Assembly: GCA_009841235.1 (NCBI GenBank)
Contig: VXMH01000021.1
Span: forward strand, 1-38,048
Source: Caldilineaceae bacterium SB0661_bin_32
Lineage (GTDB): Bacteria > Chloroflexota > Anaerolineae > Caldilineales > Caldilineaceae
DNA: 38,048 bases
Direction: 5' to 3'
In this document: positions 8,021 to 16,855 of the stretch, piece after piece
Layout of the letters: each line of letters begins with the position of its first letter
Position numbering within the stretch: position 1 is the stretch's first letter
Program-made: the position numbers and the translations under genes
The notes under the pieces: model-generated
Database searches by the model: none
Seen by the model: only the letters and a program-made list of their open reading frames with translations
What the model was told of the DNA's origin: nothing

Positions 8021-10867
8021 CTACGACTCATCCTTCGCCAGATTCAGCGCCAGCAGTTCCCCTAGTGCGTCATTTTCGGAGATATTTGCATCCCAGCCGT
8101 AGGCGGCCGCGACTGCGGCATCCAGCGCGGCGTGGGCGTTTGCAAGCCAGTCGGGACGGGCGTTGTAAAGGTTGGTGAGGGTACGCTTTTTCAGTTCTTT
8201 CTCTACGGCTGCGTCGCGGGGGACCGGGCGCTTGGGATAACCTGGGACCGGCTCGTCAACCCACTTGACCCATTCAGGCGGGTTGAGCCAGCGGTCACGC
8301 AGTTCCACGAGCCGGTGGGCCGCGTCGGCGATGGCAATTGCGCGCGAATCCTCTGCATAGTCGGTGGCGGGGAAGTCTGGGGAGAGTCCGTAAGGGAAAG
8401 GAAATGTTTGAAACGTCGTGGATGGCGTGTAGCGGGGATCGTTGCCTTGGCCCAGCCAAGTGCAAAGCCGAAGTGACCATGACTCGTGAAAGCGGCTGTG
8501 GAGGATGCCGAATGTTGTATCGTCGTCACGAGGGATGACGATTAGTTGACCGTCACAGCAAATTTCTACGTCGCACCAGACAAACAGGCGGTACTTGGCG
8601 ACGCGCGGAGTGGCAATGTAGCGCGACAATCCATTAAGCCTTTCCCATGTTTCCGGGCCAGGGGACACATGTCGATACCAGTATTTGGCACGTGCCCGGT
8701 GGCTGCCGCTCTTACGCCTAGTTTTGACTCTGTCAACCAAATGTGCGAACGGCGCTTCGTAGAGCGCTGCTTCCGACTCGTCCATTTCAAAGCCAAAGTC
8801 AATGATCCACTTGCCAGCCGATCGCTGTGTCAAGTCCCTTCCATTTACCCAGGGCCTTAACACGTCAGAATTGGGGCTCCCGTCTGGATTGACGGGTAAA
8901 AGAAGCCACTCGCGTGCCAGATCTCCTGGAATGTCAAATTGGCCTCCCTTTATGTCGCCCATGAACGCGCAATCTTTGTTGCGGGATAACTGTCTTGCTT
9001 TCGTAAGATCTAGTGAGCCTTCGGTAAGGTCAGCGTTGATCCGCGATACATTCTGTCCATTCAATTGAACATGTATCCCTTCGTCTCTGCTAGAAAAGCA
9101 CACTAACGAAACTCGCACAGCTGCACCATCTACTACCCACGGCTCGTCGGACCAGGCATCGTAGATCGTGCCGTGCTCGACTATCCTGTCCAGGACGGCG
9201 CGGTTGCGGCCACCCCGGATTGAGTTCGTAGCCACGAGGCCGACTCGTTCTATCTTGCCCTCGGCTACCAGCCGCTGGGCCTTGTCGAACCAGTGGCAGA
9301 CGAGGTCTGCTTCGCCGTGAATTCGCGCCCCGTACAGCCGCTGCAACGCTTCAACGTAGGATCCCCCCAAAGTGCTTCGCAGTAATTTCCCTCCGAGAAA
9401 CGGAGGATTTCCAATTACTACGTCAGCCTCCGGCCATGCGGGTTCGGAGCCGTCGGAGTTGAGGATGGCGTCACGGCATTCGATGGTTTCGAGAGGGTCG
9501 AGGATGGGGTCGCGGGCGCCGCTGAAGCCGTTGCGGCGCATCCACTGGATTTCGCCGATCCAGACGGAAACACGGGCGAGTTCGGCGGCGTAGGGGTTGA
9601 TCTCGATGCCTTTGACGTTGGCTGGACCGACTGCGGGGAAGGAGCGCTGCAGGCCCATGGACTCGGCTTCGAGTTGGAAGCGGTGCTCCAGGTCCTTGAG
9701 TGCGTTCAGGGCGAGGTAGAGGAAGTTGCCGGAACCGCAGGCGGGGTCGAGGACAGTGAAGGCGCGCAGCCGGTCGAGAAAGCCGCGCAGGGCACCCTCG
9801 GCAAGGCCGCGCTGGCGTGTGCGGGCCGCGCTGGTTTTAGCCACGTCGGCGCGCTCCAAGCGCAGAGCGATTTCGGCGCGAGCTCTTTCCCATTCCTTGA
9901 GCCAGGGGCGAGTTACGACCGGCTCGACGATCTGCATGATCTTTTCGCGGTCAGTGTAGTGTGCGCCTAACTGGGAGCGCTTGGCCGGGTCCAGGCCGCG
10001 TTCGAAGAGGGTGCCAAGGATGGAGGGGTCGATCTCGCTCCAATCGAGAGCGGCCGCTTCCAAGGTGGTCTCGATCTCGTCCTTTGTGAGCGGGAGGGCG
10101 TCGTCGCTATCGAAGAGGCCGCCGTTGAACCAGGCGACTGTCTCGAAACCGACGCGGCCGCCGTCAGCCATTGCCCCGAACAGATCTCGGGCCATAGCGG
10201 GGAAGTCCTCGGGAGTGCGGCGGGCCTGTTCCAACATGCGCGTGAACATGTCGTTGGGCAGGAGGCCGACATCTTCGGCGAACATGCAGAAGACGAGGCG
10301 GTTGACGAAGTGGGCGACCTGCTGCGGGTCGTGACCGCGGGCGCGGAGGGCCTGGGCCAGCGCGGCGAAGGCGGTGGCGGCGCGTTCGGTGAGGGCCTGG
10401 CGGCTCTCGCCAGGGCGCAAACGGTCCGGGTCGGACATTGCCCACTTGAGCTTGTCACGTACGGCGGCGTCGGCCAACTCGTCCAGCGCGAACTCGTGGA
10501 CGACACTGACGCTGTTGGTCCAGTTGGTGTGAATGCGGAAGCGCGCCATGTCGGAGACGATGAGGAGGGGCGGGTTCTCCAGGGCGAGAGCGTACTGGCG
10601 CAGCTGGTTGAAGGCGGCGTCAAGGTCTTTGTGCTTGCCCTTGTATTCCCAGGCGAAGCAGTGGCGTCTCCAGACATCGGCCCAGCCGCGGCCGCCAGTG
10701 TCTTTGCGCGCGCCGCGCTCGAAGCTGTATCGCTGTCCGCTCGGATCGTCTTCGGCGGGCGTCGGTTCGTCCAAGAGCCGGCAGAGGTCGATGAAGTGCT
10801 CCTGCGCGGCGGAGCGCTCGTTCAGCTCAGAGGCCCGCCACTTAGCGATAAATTGTTGCGGATTCAA
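8021..10867 (-). CDS. MmeI-like single-chain restriction endonuclease-methyltransferase
   Basis: This 948-residue protein has the full MmeI (type IIL/IIG) layout. The N-terminal nuclease domain shows DPSGQRYSFERG (41-52) and the PD-(D/E)xK residues D64-x9-E74-Y-K76 within ADVW...EYKGKHKDL, the same spacing as in MmeI. A helical connector follows. The adenine-methyltransferase core has DPACGSG (motif I, 374-380) and NPPF (motif IV, 487-490). The remaining roughly 350 residues hold the target-recognition and C-terminal parts. In this family one polypeptide cuts and methylates one strand of the same site, so no separate partner is needed. All visible catalytic residues are intact. The start is TTG at 10867: an AAGGAG ribosome binding site (10874-10879) sits 6 bases before it, and MNPQQFIAKW matches the family N-terminus. 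The recognition sequence cannot be read off. Confidence 0.93.
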   Translation of the reverse strand: MNPQQFIAKWRASELNERSAAQEHFIDLCRLLDEPTPAEDDPSGQRYSFERGARKDTGGRGWADVWRRHCFAWEYKGKHKDLDAAFNQLRQYALALENPPLLIVSDMARFRIHTNWTNSVSVVHEFALDELADAAVRDKLKWAMSDPDRLRPGESRQALTERAATAFAALAQALRARGHDPQQVAHFVNRLVFCMFAEDVGLLPNDMFTRMLEQARRTPEDFPAMARDLFGAMADGGRVGFETVAWFNGGLFDSDDALPLTKDEIETTLEAAALDWSEIDPSILGTLFERGLDPAKRSQLGAHYTDREKIMQIVEPVVTRPWLKEWERARAEIALRLERADVAKTSAARTRQRGLAEGALRGFLDRLRAFTVLDPACGSGNFLYLALNALKDLEHRFQLEAESMGLQRSFPAVGPANVKGIEINPYAAELARVSVWIGEIQWMRRNGFSGARDPILDPLETIECRDAILNSDGSEPAWPEADVVIGNPPFLGGKLLRSTLGGSYVEALQRLYGARIHGEADLVCHWFDKAQRLVAEGKIERVGLVATNSIRGGRNRAVLDRIVEHGTIYDAWSDEPWVVDGAAVRVSLVCFSSRDEGIHVQLNGQNVSRINADLTEGSLDLTKARQLSRNKDCAFMGDIKGGQFDIPGDLAREWLLLPVNPDGSPNSDVLRPWVNGRDLTQRSAGKWIIDFGFEMDESEAALYEAPFAHLVDRVKTRRKSGSHRARAKYWYRHVSPGPETWERLNGLSRYIATPRVAKYRLFVWCDVEICCDGQLIVIPRDDDTTFGILHSRFHESWSLRLCTWLGQGNDPRYTPSTTFQTFPFPYGLSPDFPATDYAEDSRAIAIADAAHRLVELRDRWLNPPEWVKWVDEPVPGYPKRPVPRDAAVEKELKKRTLTNLYNARPDWLANAHAALDAAVAAAYGWDANISENDALGELLALNLAKDES

Positions 10868-10951
10868 TGTCAGCTCCTTCAGGACAGTTCGCAGTGGGGG
10901 TAGGAAAGCTCAAGCAGATTTTGGACCGTTTCGCACAGAACTCTCTCACGT

Positions 10952-10974
10952 CGATAAGTGATGAACAGTTATCG
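10952..10974. promoter_or_regulatory. Operator-like 23-bp imperfect palindrome upstream of MmeI-like gene
   Basis: The outer arms CGATAA (10952-10957) and TTATCG (10969-10974) are perfectly complementary, and inner TG/CA pairs bring the total to 9 complementary pairs of 11 around a central base. It lies in the 132-bp gap between the flippase stop and the TTG of the restriction-modification gene, about 85 bases upstream of that TTG. The position and symmetry suit a dimeric repressor or controller-protein site. No controller gene is adjacent. Confidence 0.4.
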
Positions 10975-10999
10975 GCCAGAATGGGAGTTCAGACGTGGT

Positions 11000-12508
11000 T
11001 TAGCTGCGAACAAGGAATTGAACAAGGTTTTGGTAGGCCGGCGCAAGGCTCTGCGGAAGATGATGGGTCAGCCGGCCCAGCAGCCGACGGTCCGATTCGT
11101 CCAAGGCCGCGACCGCTCTCAGCATGACCGGGTAGATGAGTAGCGAAGCGGCGACTGCAACGACCAACCCGCCCAGCCACATGCTGATAAGCCAGGCCGC
11201 GAGGGCGGACGTCAATGCTGCAAGCAGGATGCGGCTCAGAACCCTGAAGGGCAGGTCCACTTGCAGGCGCCGTGCCGCGTAGGCCATCAACATGGCACTG
11301 GAAGCGGTGTGGCTGACGCAGGTGGCCAGAGCCGCCCCCGTTGCTCCAAAGCTGGGAACCAGGAGCAGGGAGAGAGTGATGTTGACGAGCGCCGCGACTG
11401 CGTTCAGACGGACAATGTAGCTCTGCTCCTCCAAGCTGTATAGCATGGACACGCTGACCGTTGCCATGGCGCCGCCGATGCTTCCGACAAAGAAGATTGC
11501 GAGAATCGGGGCCATTGCCAGGAATTCCGGGCCGTACAGCAACGCGACCGACGACGCGACCGCGGCGCCACCCAGCCCGATCGGCATGGCGATTGCGGCT
11601 GCGATTCGGTTCGACGACAGGTAGACCCGCTCAATGCGCTCACGGTCATTTTGCCCTTGCAGCGATGCGAAGGTGGGGAGCAAGGTCGCGGTGAAGATTG
11701 CCGGAAATGCCATCGACTTCACTGCCAGGTCAAACGACTGGCTGTAATAGGCGATGTCCACGTCGGTAGCAAAGAGTTTCAGAAAGAAGACGCCAAGACG
11801 TTCGTAAGGAATGGTGCTGGTGGCGAAAATGAGTACGATGTCGCGGCAGTAGCGAACTATGCGGTGGCGCAACTCCGGCGGGATGGTGAGCGTCTCTGTT
11901 CCCCACGCCGTGTAGTGGTCCGGCAGCTTCCAGCCAATGAGGAGAACTGTGACGATGCGCCGCCCGATGTAGGCGAGGAGGAGCGGGTATATCCCGTAGC
12001 CGAATGAAACGATCGCAATGGCGGCAGCTCCATAGAGAACGCCCCCAATCAGGCTGGCCTGGCTGAAGATTCGAAAGTCCAACGCGCCTTTTGCCGCTGC
12101 CAGCAAGAAGAGCTCCACCACGAGGAGGAGGACGGAAAAGGCGACGAGGGCAAGGGCGGCCGTATCGCTCGAAGGGATGAGCAAAGAGTAGAAAAGTACG
12201 ATGCCCCCGATCAGCGCGCCCAGTACCAGCTCAATGCGCAACAGCCTCGCAAAAATGGCCGAAGCGGTTTCTCTCTCCTCGCGGCCCAGATACTCGGCTC
12301 CGAATTTTGTCATGGCCTGCGGCAGGCCGGGGGAGGCTATGAGCGCCAGGAGACCGATAAGCCAGAGCCAGTAGTTGTACTGGCCGAGAACAGGGGCGCC
12401 AAGCGCGCGGGCGAGGACGATACTGGTGATCAGCCCCATCACGAGACCGCCGACTGTACTCAGGGCGCTCCAGTATGTGTTCCTGGCAATGGTCTGATAG
12501 ACACTCAT
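11000..12508 (-). CDS. Polysaccharide/oligosaccharide flippase (MATE-like/MOP superfamily)
   Basis: This integral membrane protein of about 502 residues consists almost entirely of hydrophobic helices, roughly 12 to 14. The N-terminus (MSVYQTIARNTYWSALSTVG, then LARALGAPVLGQYNYW) is typical of Wzx/RfbX-type flippases: a short cytoplasmic lead, TM1, then a conserved LAR-x-LG loop. Such proteins move lipid-linked glycan units across the cytoplasmic membrane for export. The frame stays open to a TTG at 12574 that would add 22 residues, but the ATG at 12508 gives the family-like N-terminus and avoids a 34-bp overlap with the upstream gene. It lies 33 bp after a GT4 glycosyltransferase, supporting a joint role in surface polysaccharide assembly with the glycosyltransferases at 1566-6146. 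Confidence 0.85.
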   Translation of the reverse strand: MSVYQTIARNTYWSALSTVGGLVMGLITSIVLARALGAPVLGQYNYWLWLIGLLALIASPGLPQAMTKFGAEYLGREERETASAIFARLLRIELVLGALIGGIVLFYSLLIPSSDTAALALVAFSVLLLVVELFLLAAAKGALDFRIFSQASLIGGVLYGAAAIAIVSFGYGIYPLLLAYIGRRIVTVLLIGWKLPDHYTAWGTETLTIPPELRHRIVRYCRDIVLIFATSTIPYERLGVFFLKLFATDVDIAYYSQSFDLAVKSMAFPAIFTATLLPTFASLQGQNDRERIERVYLSSNRIAAAIAMPIGLGGAAVASSVALLYGPEFLAMAPILAIFFVGSIGGAMATVSVSMLYSLEEQSYIVRLNAVAALVNITLSLLLVPSFGATGAALATCVSHTASSAMLMAYAARRLQVDLPFRVLSRILLAALTSALAAWLISMWLGGLVVAVAASLLIYPVMLRAVAALDESDRRLLGRLTHHLPQSLAPAYQNLVQFLVRS

Positions 12509-12540
12509 TTGGATGATCCAGGGCGAGGAGGCCCGGAGAC

Positions 12541-13800
12541 TCAGCTCTGCGCGATCCTTGCACCGACTTCCCAAGCTCCCCCTGCGACTGAACGGTAGAC
12601 ATCCACCGTTCGCATGGCCGCGTCTCGCCAGCAGAAGCGGGCTGCCTGACGCAGGCCCTCGGCGCGCATCTGCGCAGAGGTCTGCGGATTCGACAGGACC
12701 TGGAGGACCGCCTCCGCCAAGGCTTCAGCAGTCATCGGTTCAAGGTAACGGGCCGCTGAACCGGCCACTTCCGGCAGGCTGCTGGCCTTGCTGCAGACAA
12801 CCGGCGCGCCGCACGCCATCGCTTCGAGCACAGGGATGCCGAATCCCTCGTACAGGCTGGGCATCAGGAAGCAGCAGGCACCGCTGTACAGGGCCGGGAG
12901 ATCGGTATCCGGCACGCGGCCGGCGAAGATGACGTCGCCGGCAAGCCCTTGCAACGCCACCTTTTTGCGGACGTCATCGAAAAGCCAGCCCTTGCTGCCG
13001 ACCACGACAAGACAGTGGGGCCTGCCCTCCGCCTTCAACCGGGCGAGCGCCTCGAAGGCGAGCGCGTGATTTTTGCGCGGCTCCAGCGTGCCCACCATCA
13101 ACAGATAAGGTCTCCGGATCGAATGTGACTCCATCACCCTGCGGACCTCTTCTGCGCGGGCCGGGCGGAACCGCTCTTCGATGCCTTCTGCCACGACGTG
13201 TATCTTATCTGGAGGCGTACCGTACAGTTCCAGTATATCTTGCTTCGTGTGCCTGCTCACGGCAATGATAGCACCGGCGCGGCGGACAAACAAGGGCATA
13301 GCGACGCGCAGGAAGGCGCGATTTGCCAGCGTGTGGTGTTGGGGATAGCGCTCGAAAATCAGATCGTGAACGGTCATGACCGACGGCCGCGCCGTCCATG
13401 GCAACAGATGCTCGGTGGCATGGAAGATGGAGCCGGGTTCGAGCCTGCGTTCTACGATGGGGGCCCTCAAGAGCTGACATGCGAGCACGCCCAGCCGCCA
13501 GGGATACTGGCCCAGGGTCAGAGTGCGGGCGGGAACGGGCGAAAGCGAGTCGGGGGGGCGATGGCCGCTGTGACGGTTGTAAAACAGGTTAAGGTCGATT
13601 GCGTCGCGACAGTGCCGCCACAGCGCGGAGGCGAGGCTTTCAGTATAGCGAGCCAGCCCGGCGCTCTGGTGAACGGCAGGCCCGGCGTCGAGGAGGACCT
13701 TCAGACGACCGTCCCTCTGCAGCGGGCGGTCTGGCGGGGTTGCGAGGGGCGCGTTGCGGGCGGGGCCGGACTCACCACTCATCAACAGTTCCCCAGGCAT
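12541..13800 (-). CDS. GT4-type glycosyltransferase
   Basis: This is a 419-residue GT-B enzyme of family GT4. After about 30 polar residues comes LKVLLDAGPAVHQSAGLARY, the first strand and acceptor loop. Later motifs are MVGTLEPRKNHALAFEAL and the donor-site E-x7-E in PSLYEGFGIPVLEAMACG, close to that of the glycosyltransferase at 1566-2675. Two starts are possible: ATG at 13800, or ATG at 13782 (MSGESG), the latter preceded by a GGGGA box at suitable spacing. The start region overlaps the end of the DinG-like gene by 29 or 11 bp. It is followed closely by the flippase, so the two probably work on the same glycan. Confidence 0.88.
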   Translation of the reverse strand: MPGELLMSGESGPARNAPLATPPDRPLQRDGRLKVLLDAGPAVHQSAGLARYTESLASALWRHCRDAIDLNLFYNRHSGHRPPDSLSPVPARTLTLGQYPWRLGVLACQLLRAPIVERRLEPGSIFHATEHLLPWTARPSVMTVHDLIFERYPQHHTLANRAFLRVAMPLFVRRAGAIIAVSRHTKQDILELYGTPPDKIHVVAEGIEERFRPARAEEVRRVMESHSIRRPYLLMVGTLEPRKNHALAFEALARLKAEGRPHCLVVVGSKGWLFDDVRKKVALQGLAGDVIFAGRVPDTDLPALYSGACCFLMPSLYEGFGIPVLEAMACGAPVVCSKASSLPEVAGSAARYLEPMTAEALAEAVLQVLSNPQTSAQMRAEGLRQAARFCWRDAAMRTVDVYRSVAGGAWEVGARIAQS

Positions 13801-16800
13801 CAGACTCGAACCGGGGCTCGAAGGTCGAGTGAAATTGTTCCGGTCTGTTCAGCCAGTCGTGAACCGCTTCGCCCAAGTGAGAAAGCGGGCTGCGGCGCCT
13901 GGTGCAGTCGGGCAGCGCGTCGAGGAAAATCTCGCCGTAGCTGCGCTGCCACAGGCGGCTGTCCAGCAGAACGACGACCCCGCGATCGGCGGCGCTGCGG
14001 ATCAGGCGCCCGAATCCCTGGCGCAGGCGCAGGACTGCCTCCGGCACGGCATAGTCGTGGAAGGCGTCTTCGTACAGGCTGCTGCGGGCGGCGTAGAGCG
14101 GATCGGTGGGCACGGCGAAGGGAAGGCGGGCGATGATCAGGCAGACAAGCTGATCGCCGGGCAGATCGATCCCCTCCCAATAGCTGCTGGTGCCGAGCAG
14201 GACCGAGTTCGGATTGGCCCGAAAGTCGCGCAGATTGCGGCGGCGACTGCCCTCGCCCTGCTGAAGCACGGTCAGCCCGGCGGCGGCAAGCGGCGTGCGA
14301 ATGGCGTCGGCGCTGGCGCGCAGGTGGCTATGGCTGGTAAAGAGGACGAGGGTTCTGCCCCCCGCGGCGAGCGCGGCCTGTTGAATCGCCTGCTCCAGGG
14401 CCTGCTGGTAGTTGTGATGGTCCGGGGGCGGCATGTCGCCGGGCAGGTAGAGGAGGGCGTTGCGTTTGTAGTCGAAGGGGCTGTCTATCACGGCGCCGTT
14501 TGCGTCCCAGCACCCCAACCGATCGCGCAGGTAGTCGAAGCGATCGCCGGCCTGGAGGGTCGCGCCCGTCAGCACGACGGCGCGCTTCTTGCTGAACAGC
14601 TCGGAAGCCAGCTTCTCACTGACCTGGAGCGGCGCGCTGCGCAGAATGACCGCATCCGCGCCGCGACGCGTTCGAAGACTGCCGGCTGAGGAGGACCTTC
14701 CACTTGCCGGCAGCTCCAGCCAGGCTACGGACTCTTCCTGGTGGTTCAGGGGACGCAGGATGACATCGTCCGCAACTTGCAGGAGGTCTGCGAGGTCGGC
14801 CTGGCCGTAGTGCAGTGCCTGCAGCGCATACGCCGTTCCATCGCCGGCGGCGGACGAGTTCCCGAACTCATCTTCCCATTGCCACCACTGGGACGCGTCC
14901 AGCCGGTCTGCCAGTTCCGTCAGCCGGCCCAGCATCTGGCTGATTTTCCGGCTGATCCCGTCCCACTCGACTTCGATTTCACTCCATGCCGGCTGCGCCC
15001 TCATGCGGCTGTCCAGGGCCACCTGCTGAGGATAGCCGGACGCCGCGCGGGGGCCGGCCCTGGCCCCGGCGTGACGCAGGACGAACTCGCGGAGCGCATC
15101 GGCAAATGGAGGGATGCCGGTTCGCAGGTCCCGGTTTTCGGCTGCCAGCTGCCTGGCGACCTCCTGCAGATGGTCCTGCCCCAGGCGGGCGGCCAGCTGT
15201 TCGACGGCGCCGTCCAAGCTATCCAGAAGGTAGGCCAGCCCGCGCAGGTCCATCTGCCGTGTAAACTGCTCGGTTGCCGCGCCTTCAAGGTGGTGGGCCT
15301 CGTCAACGATCAGGTTGTCGTATTCGGGCAGGATCTGGCCGCCAGCGCCAATGTCGGCGAGCAGGAGCGCGTGATTGACGATCAGCAGGTGGGCCGAACT
15401 GGCTTGCCGGTGCGCTTCCAGGTAGAAGTCACGGTAACGGCCGCCGAGAAAGTCATGGCGGCCGGAAGGACGTCCGAAGGCGCATAGTTCCAGGCTGCAT
15501 TCGTCTGCATGGGAAGCGACGTGCGGCATCAGCGCCTGCTCTTGCCGGTCGTGGATAGGAAGCTCGCTCAGGTCGCCGCTCTGTGTATGCGGCAGCCAGA
15601 CCAGCAGCTTGGCCAGAAACCGCAGCTCGAGGGGAGGCAGGGGCCCGGAAAAGAGGCCCTGGCCGCCGCGCGGCGCATTCAACCAGCCGGCCAGCCTACG
15701 CGTACACAGATAACGGGAACGGCCTTTCAAGGCCATTGCCCGAACGTCAGGACGGCGGCTGCCGTTCAAGTCCAAGTCCGTTTCCGCCAGGACCCGGGCC
15801 ACACGGGGCAGCTCCTTTTCCAGCAGCTGGTCCTGCAGCGGCAGCGTATGCGTGGCGATTACGATACGGCTCTGGTTGCTTACCGCCCAGGCCGCGGCCG
15901 GCAAGAGATAGGCCAGGCTCTTGCCCGTGCCGGTTCCCGCTTCAATGATTCTGTGATCACCCCGGTTGAGCGCGTCCAGGGTCTGAAGCGACATTTGCAG
16001 CTGGCCGTCGCGCCGCTCGAACTCAGCGCCCGAACCGGGGTCGAACTCTGCCGCGAGCGGCCCGTCGTCGGAAAAGGCCCCGGCCAGGAACCGGTCTGAA
16101 ATCTCCTGCGTTGAAGGGTCGGGCGTGAGAGGAGACAGAGGGGAGCCGCTGCTGCGGACCTGCCTGGTTAATCCACCGGGCTTTTGTTTGAGCCCTGCTC
16201 GCTTGCGGCTGCGCAACTCGTCTTCAATCAGGAGAAGAGGTCCCCATTCGCTGCCGCGACCGGCTTCGCATAGTGTCTCCAGGACGGCGTCCGGCAGTGC
16301 CTTGACTTGCTCCAGGAGGCGGAGAAGAAGATCGGCGGTCGCCTCGGCATCATGGCTGGCCCGGTGGGCGGACGTCAGTGGAATCTCCAGTGCCCGGCAC
16401 AGTTCTCCCAGACTGTAGCTGTCCTGACCGGGCAGCAGGATCGTCGCCAGCTCGTAGGTGTCGAGGACGGGCGCGTTCAACTTCAGGCCGGCCGCTCGGA
16501 GAAACGAGACGTCGAACCCGGCGCTGTGGGCGACGACGGCCTGCGCGCCGTTGCCGAAGAAGTCCATGATTTCAGGTATCAGGTCGTCAATGGAGGGCGC
16601 GTCCGCCACGTCGGCGGGACGGATACCGGTAATCTGTTGGATGCGTACGGGGAGCGGGCGGCCGGGGTTGATGCAGGAAGAGAAGTATTCGCGCGGGCGG
16701 CCGCTCTGAAAGCGCACGGCGCCAAACTCGATGATGGCGTCCCGCTTGGGGTTCAGACCGGTTGTCTCCAGGTCGAAAGCGACGAAGGTTCGCGGAGGCA

Positions 16801-16801
16801 T
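13772..16801 (-). CDS. dinG: DnaQ-type exonuclease fused to DinG-family helicase
   Basis: This 1009-residue fusion begins with a DEDDh 3'-5' exonuclease domain with D10, E12 (FDLETTGL), D97 (HSAGFD), H146 and D151. The rest is an XPD/DinG superfamily 2 helicase: Q-like motif near 265, Walker A AGTGTGKS (288-295), DEAH (500-503), and the C-terminal TSSYWEGIDLPGDQL and LRQGFGRLIRSAADRG motifs. This fusion is well known in Firmicutes and Chloroflexota. In the iron-sulphur region I see C366, C435 and C440 but no fourth cysteine, so a complete 4Fe-4S cluster seems unlikely. The expected role is nucleic-acid processing in repair or replication; in the fused forms studied, nuclease activity can dominate over unwinding. 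It starts with ATG, 54 bp after the cysteine hydrolase gene. Confidence 0.93.
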   Translation of the reverse strand: MPPRTFVAFDLETTGLNPKRDAIIEFGAVRFQSGRPREYFSSCINPGRPLPVRIQQITGIRPADVADAPSIDDLIPEIMDFFGNGAQAVVAHSAGFDVSFLRAAGLKLNAPVLDTYELATILLPGQDSYSLGELCRALEIPLTSAHRASHDAEATADLLLRLLEQVKALPDAVLETLCEAGRGSEWGPLLLIEDELRSRKRAGLKQKPGGLTRQVRSSGSPLSPLTPDPSTQEISDRFLAGAFSDDGPLAAEFDPGSGAEFERRDGQLQMSLQTLDALNRGDHRIIEAGTGTGKSLAYLLPAAAWAVSNQSRIVIATHTLPLQDQLLEKELPRVARVLAETDLDLNGSRRPDVRAMALKGRSRYLCTRRLAGWLNAPRGGQGLFSGPLPPLELRFLAKLLVWLPHTQSGDLSELPIHDRQEQALMPHVASHADECSLELCAFGRPSGRHDFLGGRYRDFYLEAHRQASSAHLLIVNHALLLADIGAGGQILPEYDNLIVDEAHHLEGAATEQFTRQMDLRGLAYLLDSLDGAVEQLAARLGQDHLQEVARQLAAENRDLRTGIPPFADALREFVLRHAGARAGPRAASGYPQQVALDSRMRAQPAWSEIEVEWDGISRKISQMLGRLTELADRLDASQWWQWEDEFGNSSAAGDGTAYALQALHYGQADLADLLQVADDVILRPLNHQEESVAWLELPASGRSSSAGSLRTRRGADAVILRSAPLQVSEKLASELFSKKRAVVLTGATLQAGDRFDYLRDRLGCWDANGAVIDSPFDYKRNALLYLPGDMPPPDHHNYQQALEQAIQQAALAAGGRTLVLFTSHSHLRASADAIRTPLAAAGLTVLQQGEGSRRRNLRDFRANPNSVLLGTSSYWEGIDLPGDQLVCLIIARLPFAVPTDPLYAARSSLYEDAFHDYAVPEAVLRLRQGFGRLIRSAADRGVVVLLDSRLWQRSYGEIFLDALPDCTRRRSPLSHLGEAVHDWLNRPEQFHSTFEPRFESDAWGTVDEW

Positions 16802-16855
16802 GACTAGGCGGCCCTGGGCCGGCGGGCGGACGCGTGCACAGTCAACGGTTTTCGG

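Noticed and set aside
6440..10867. Transposon or integron carrying the defence genes
   Set aside because: I find no transposase or integrase gene, no terminal inverted repeats and no target-site duplication at the edges of the pair.
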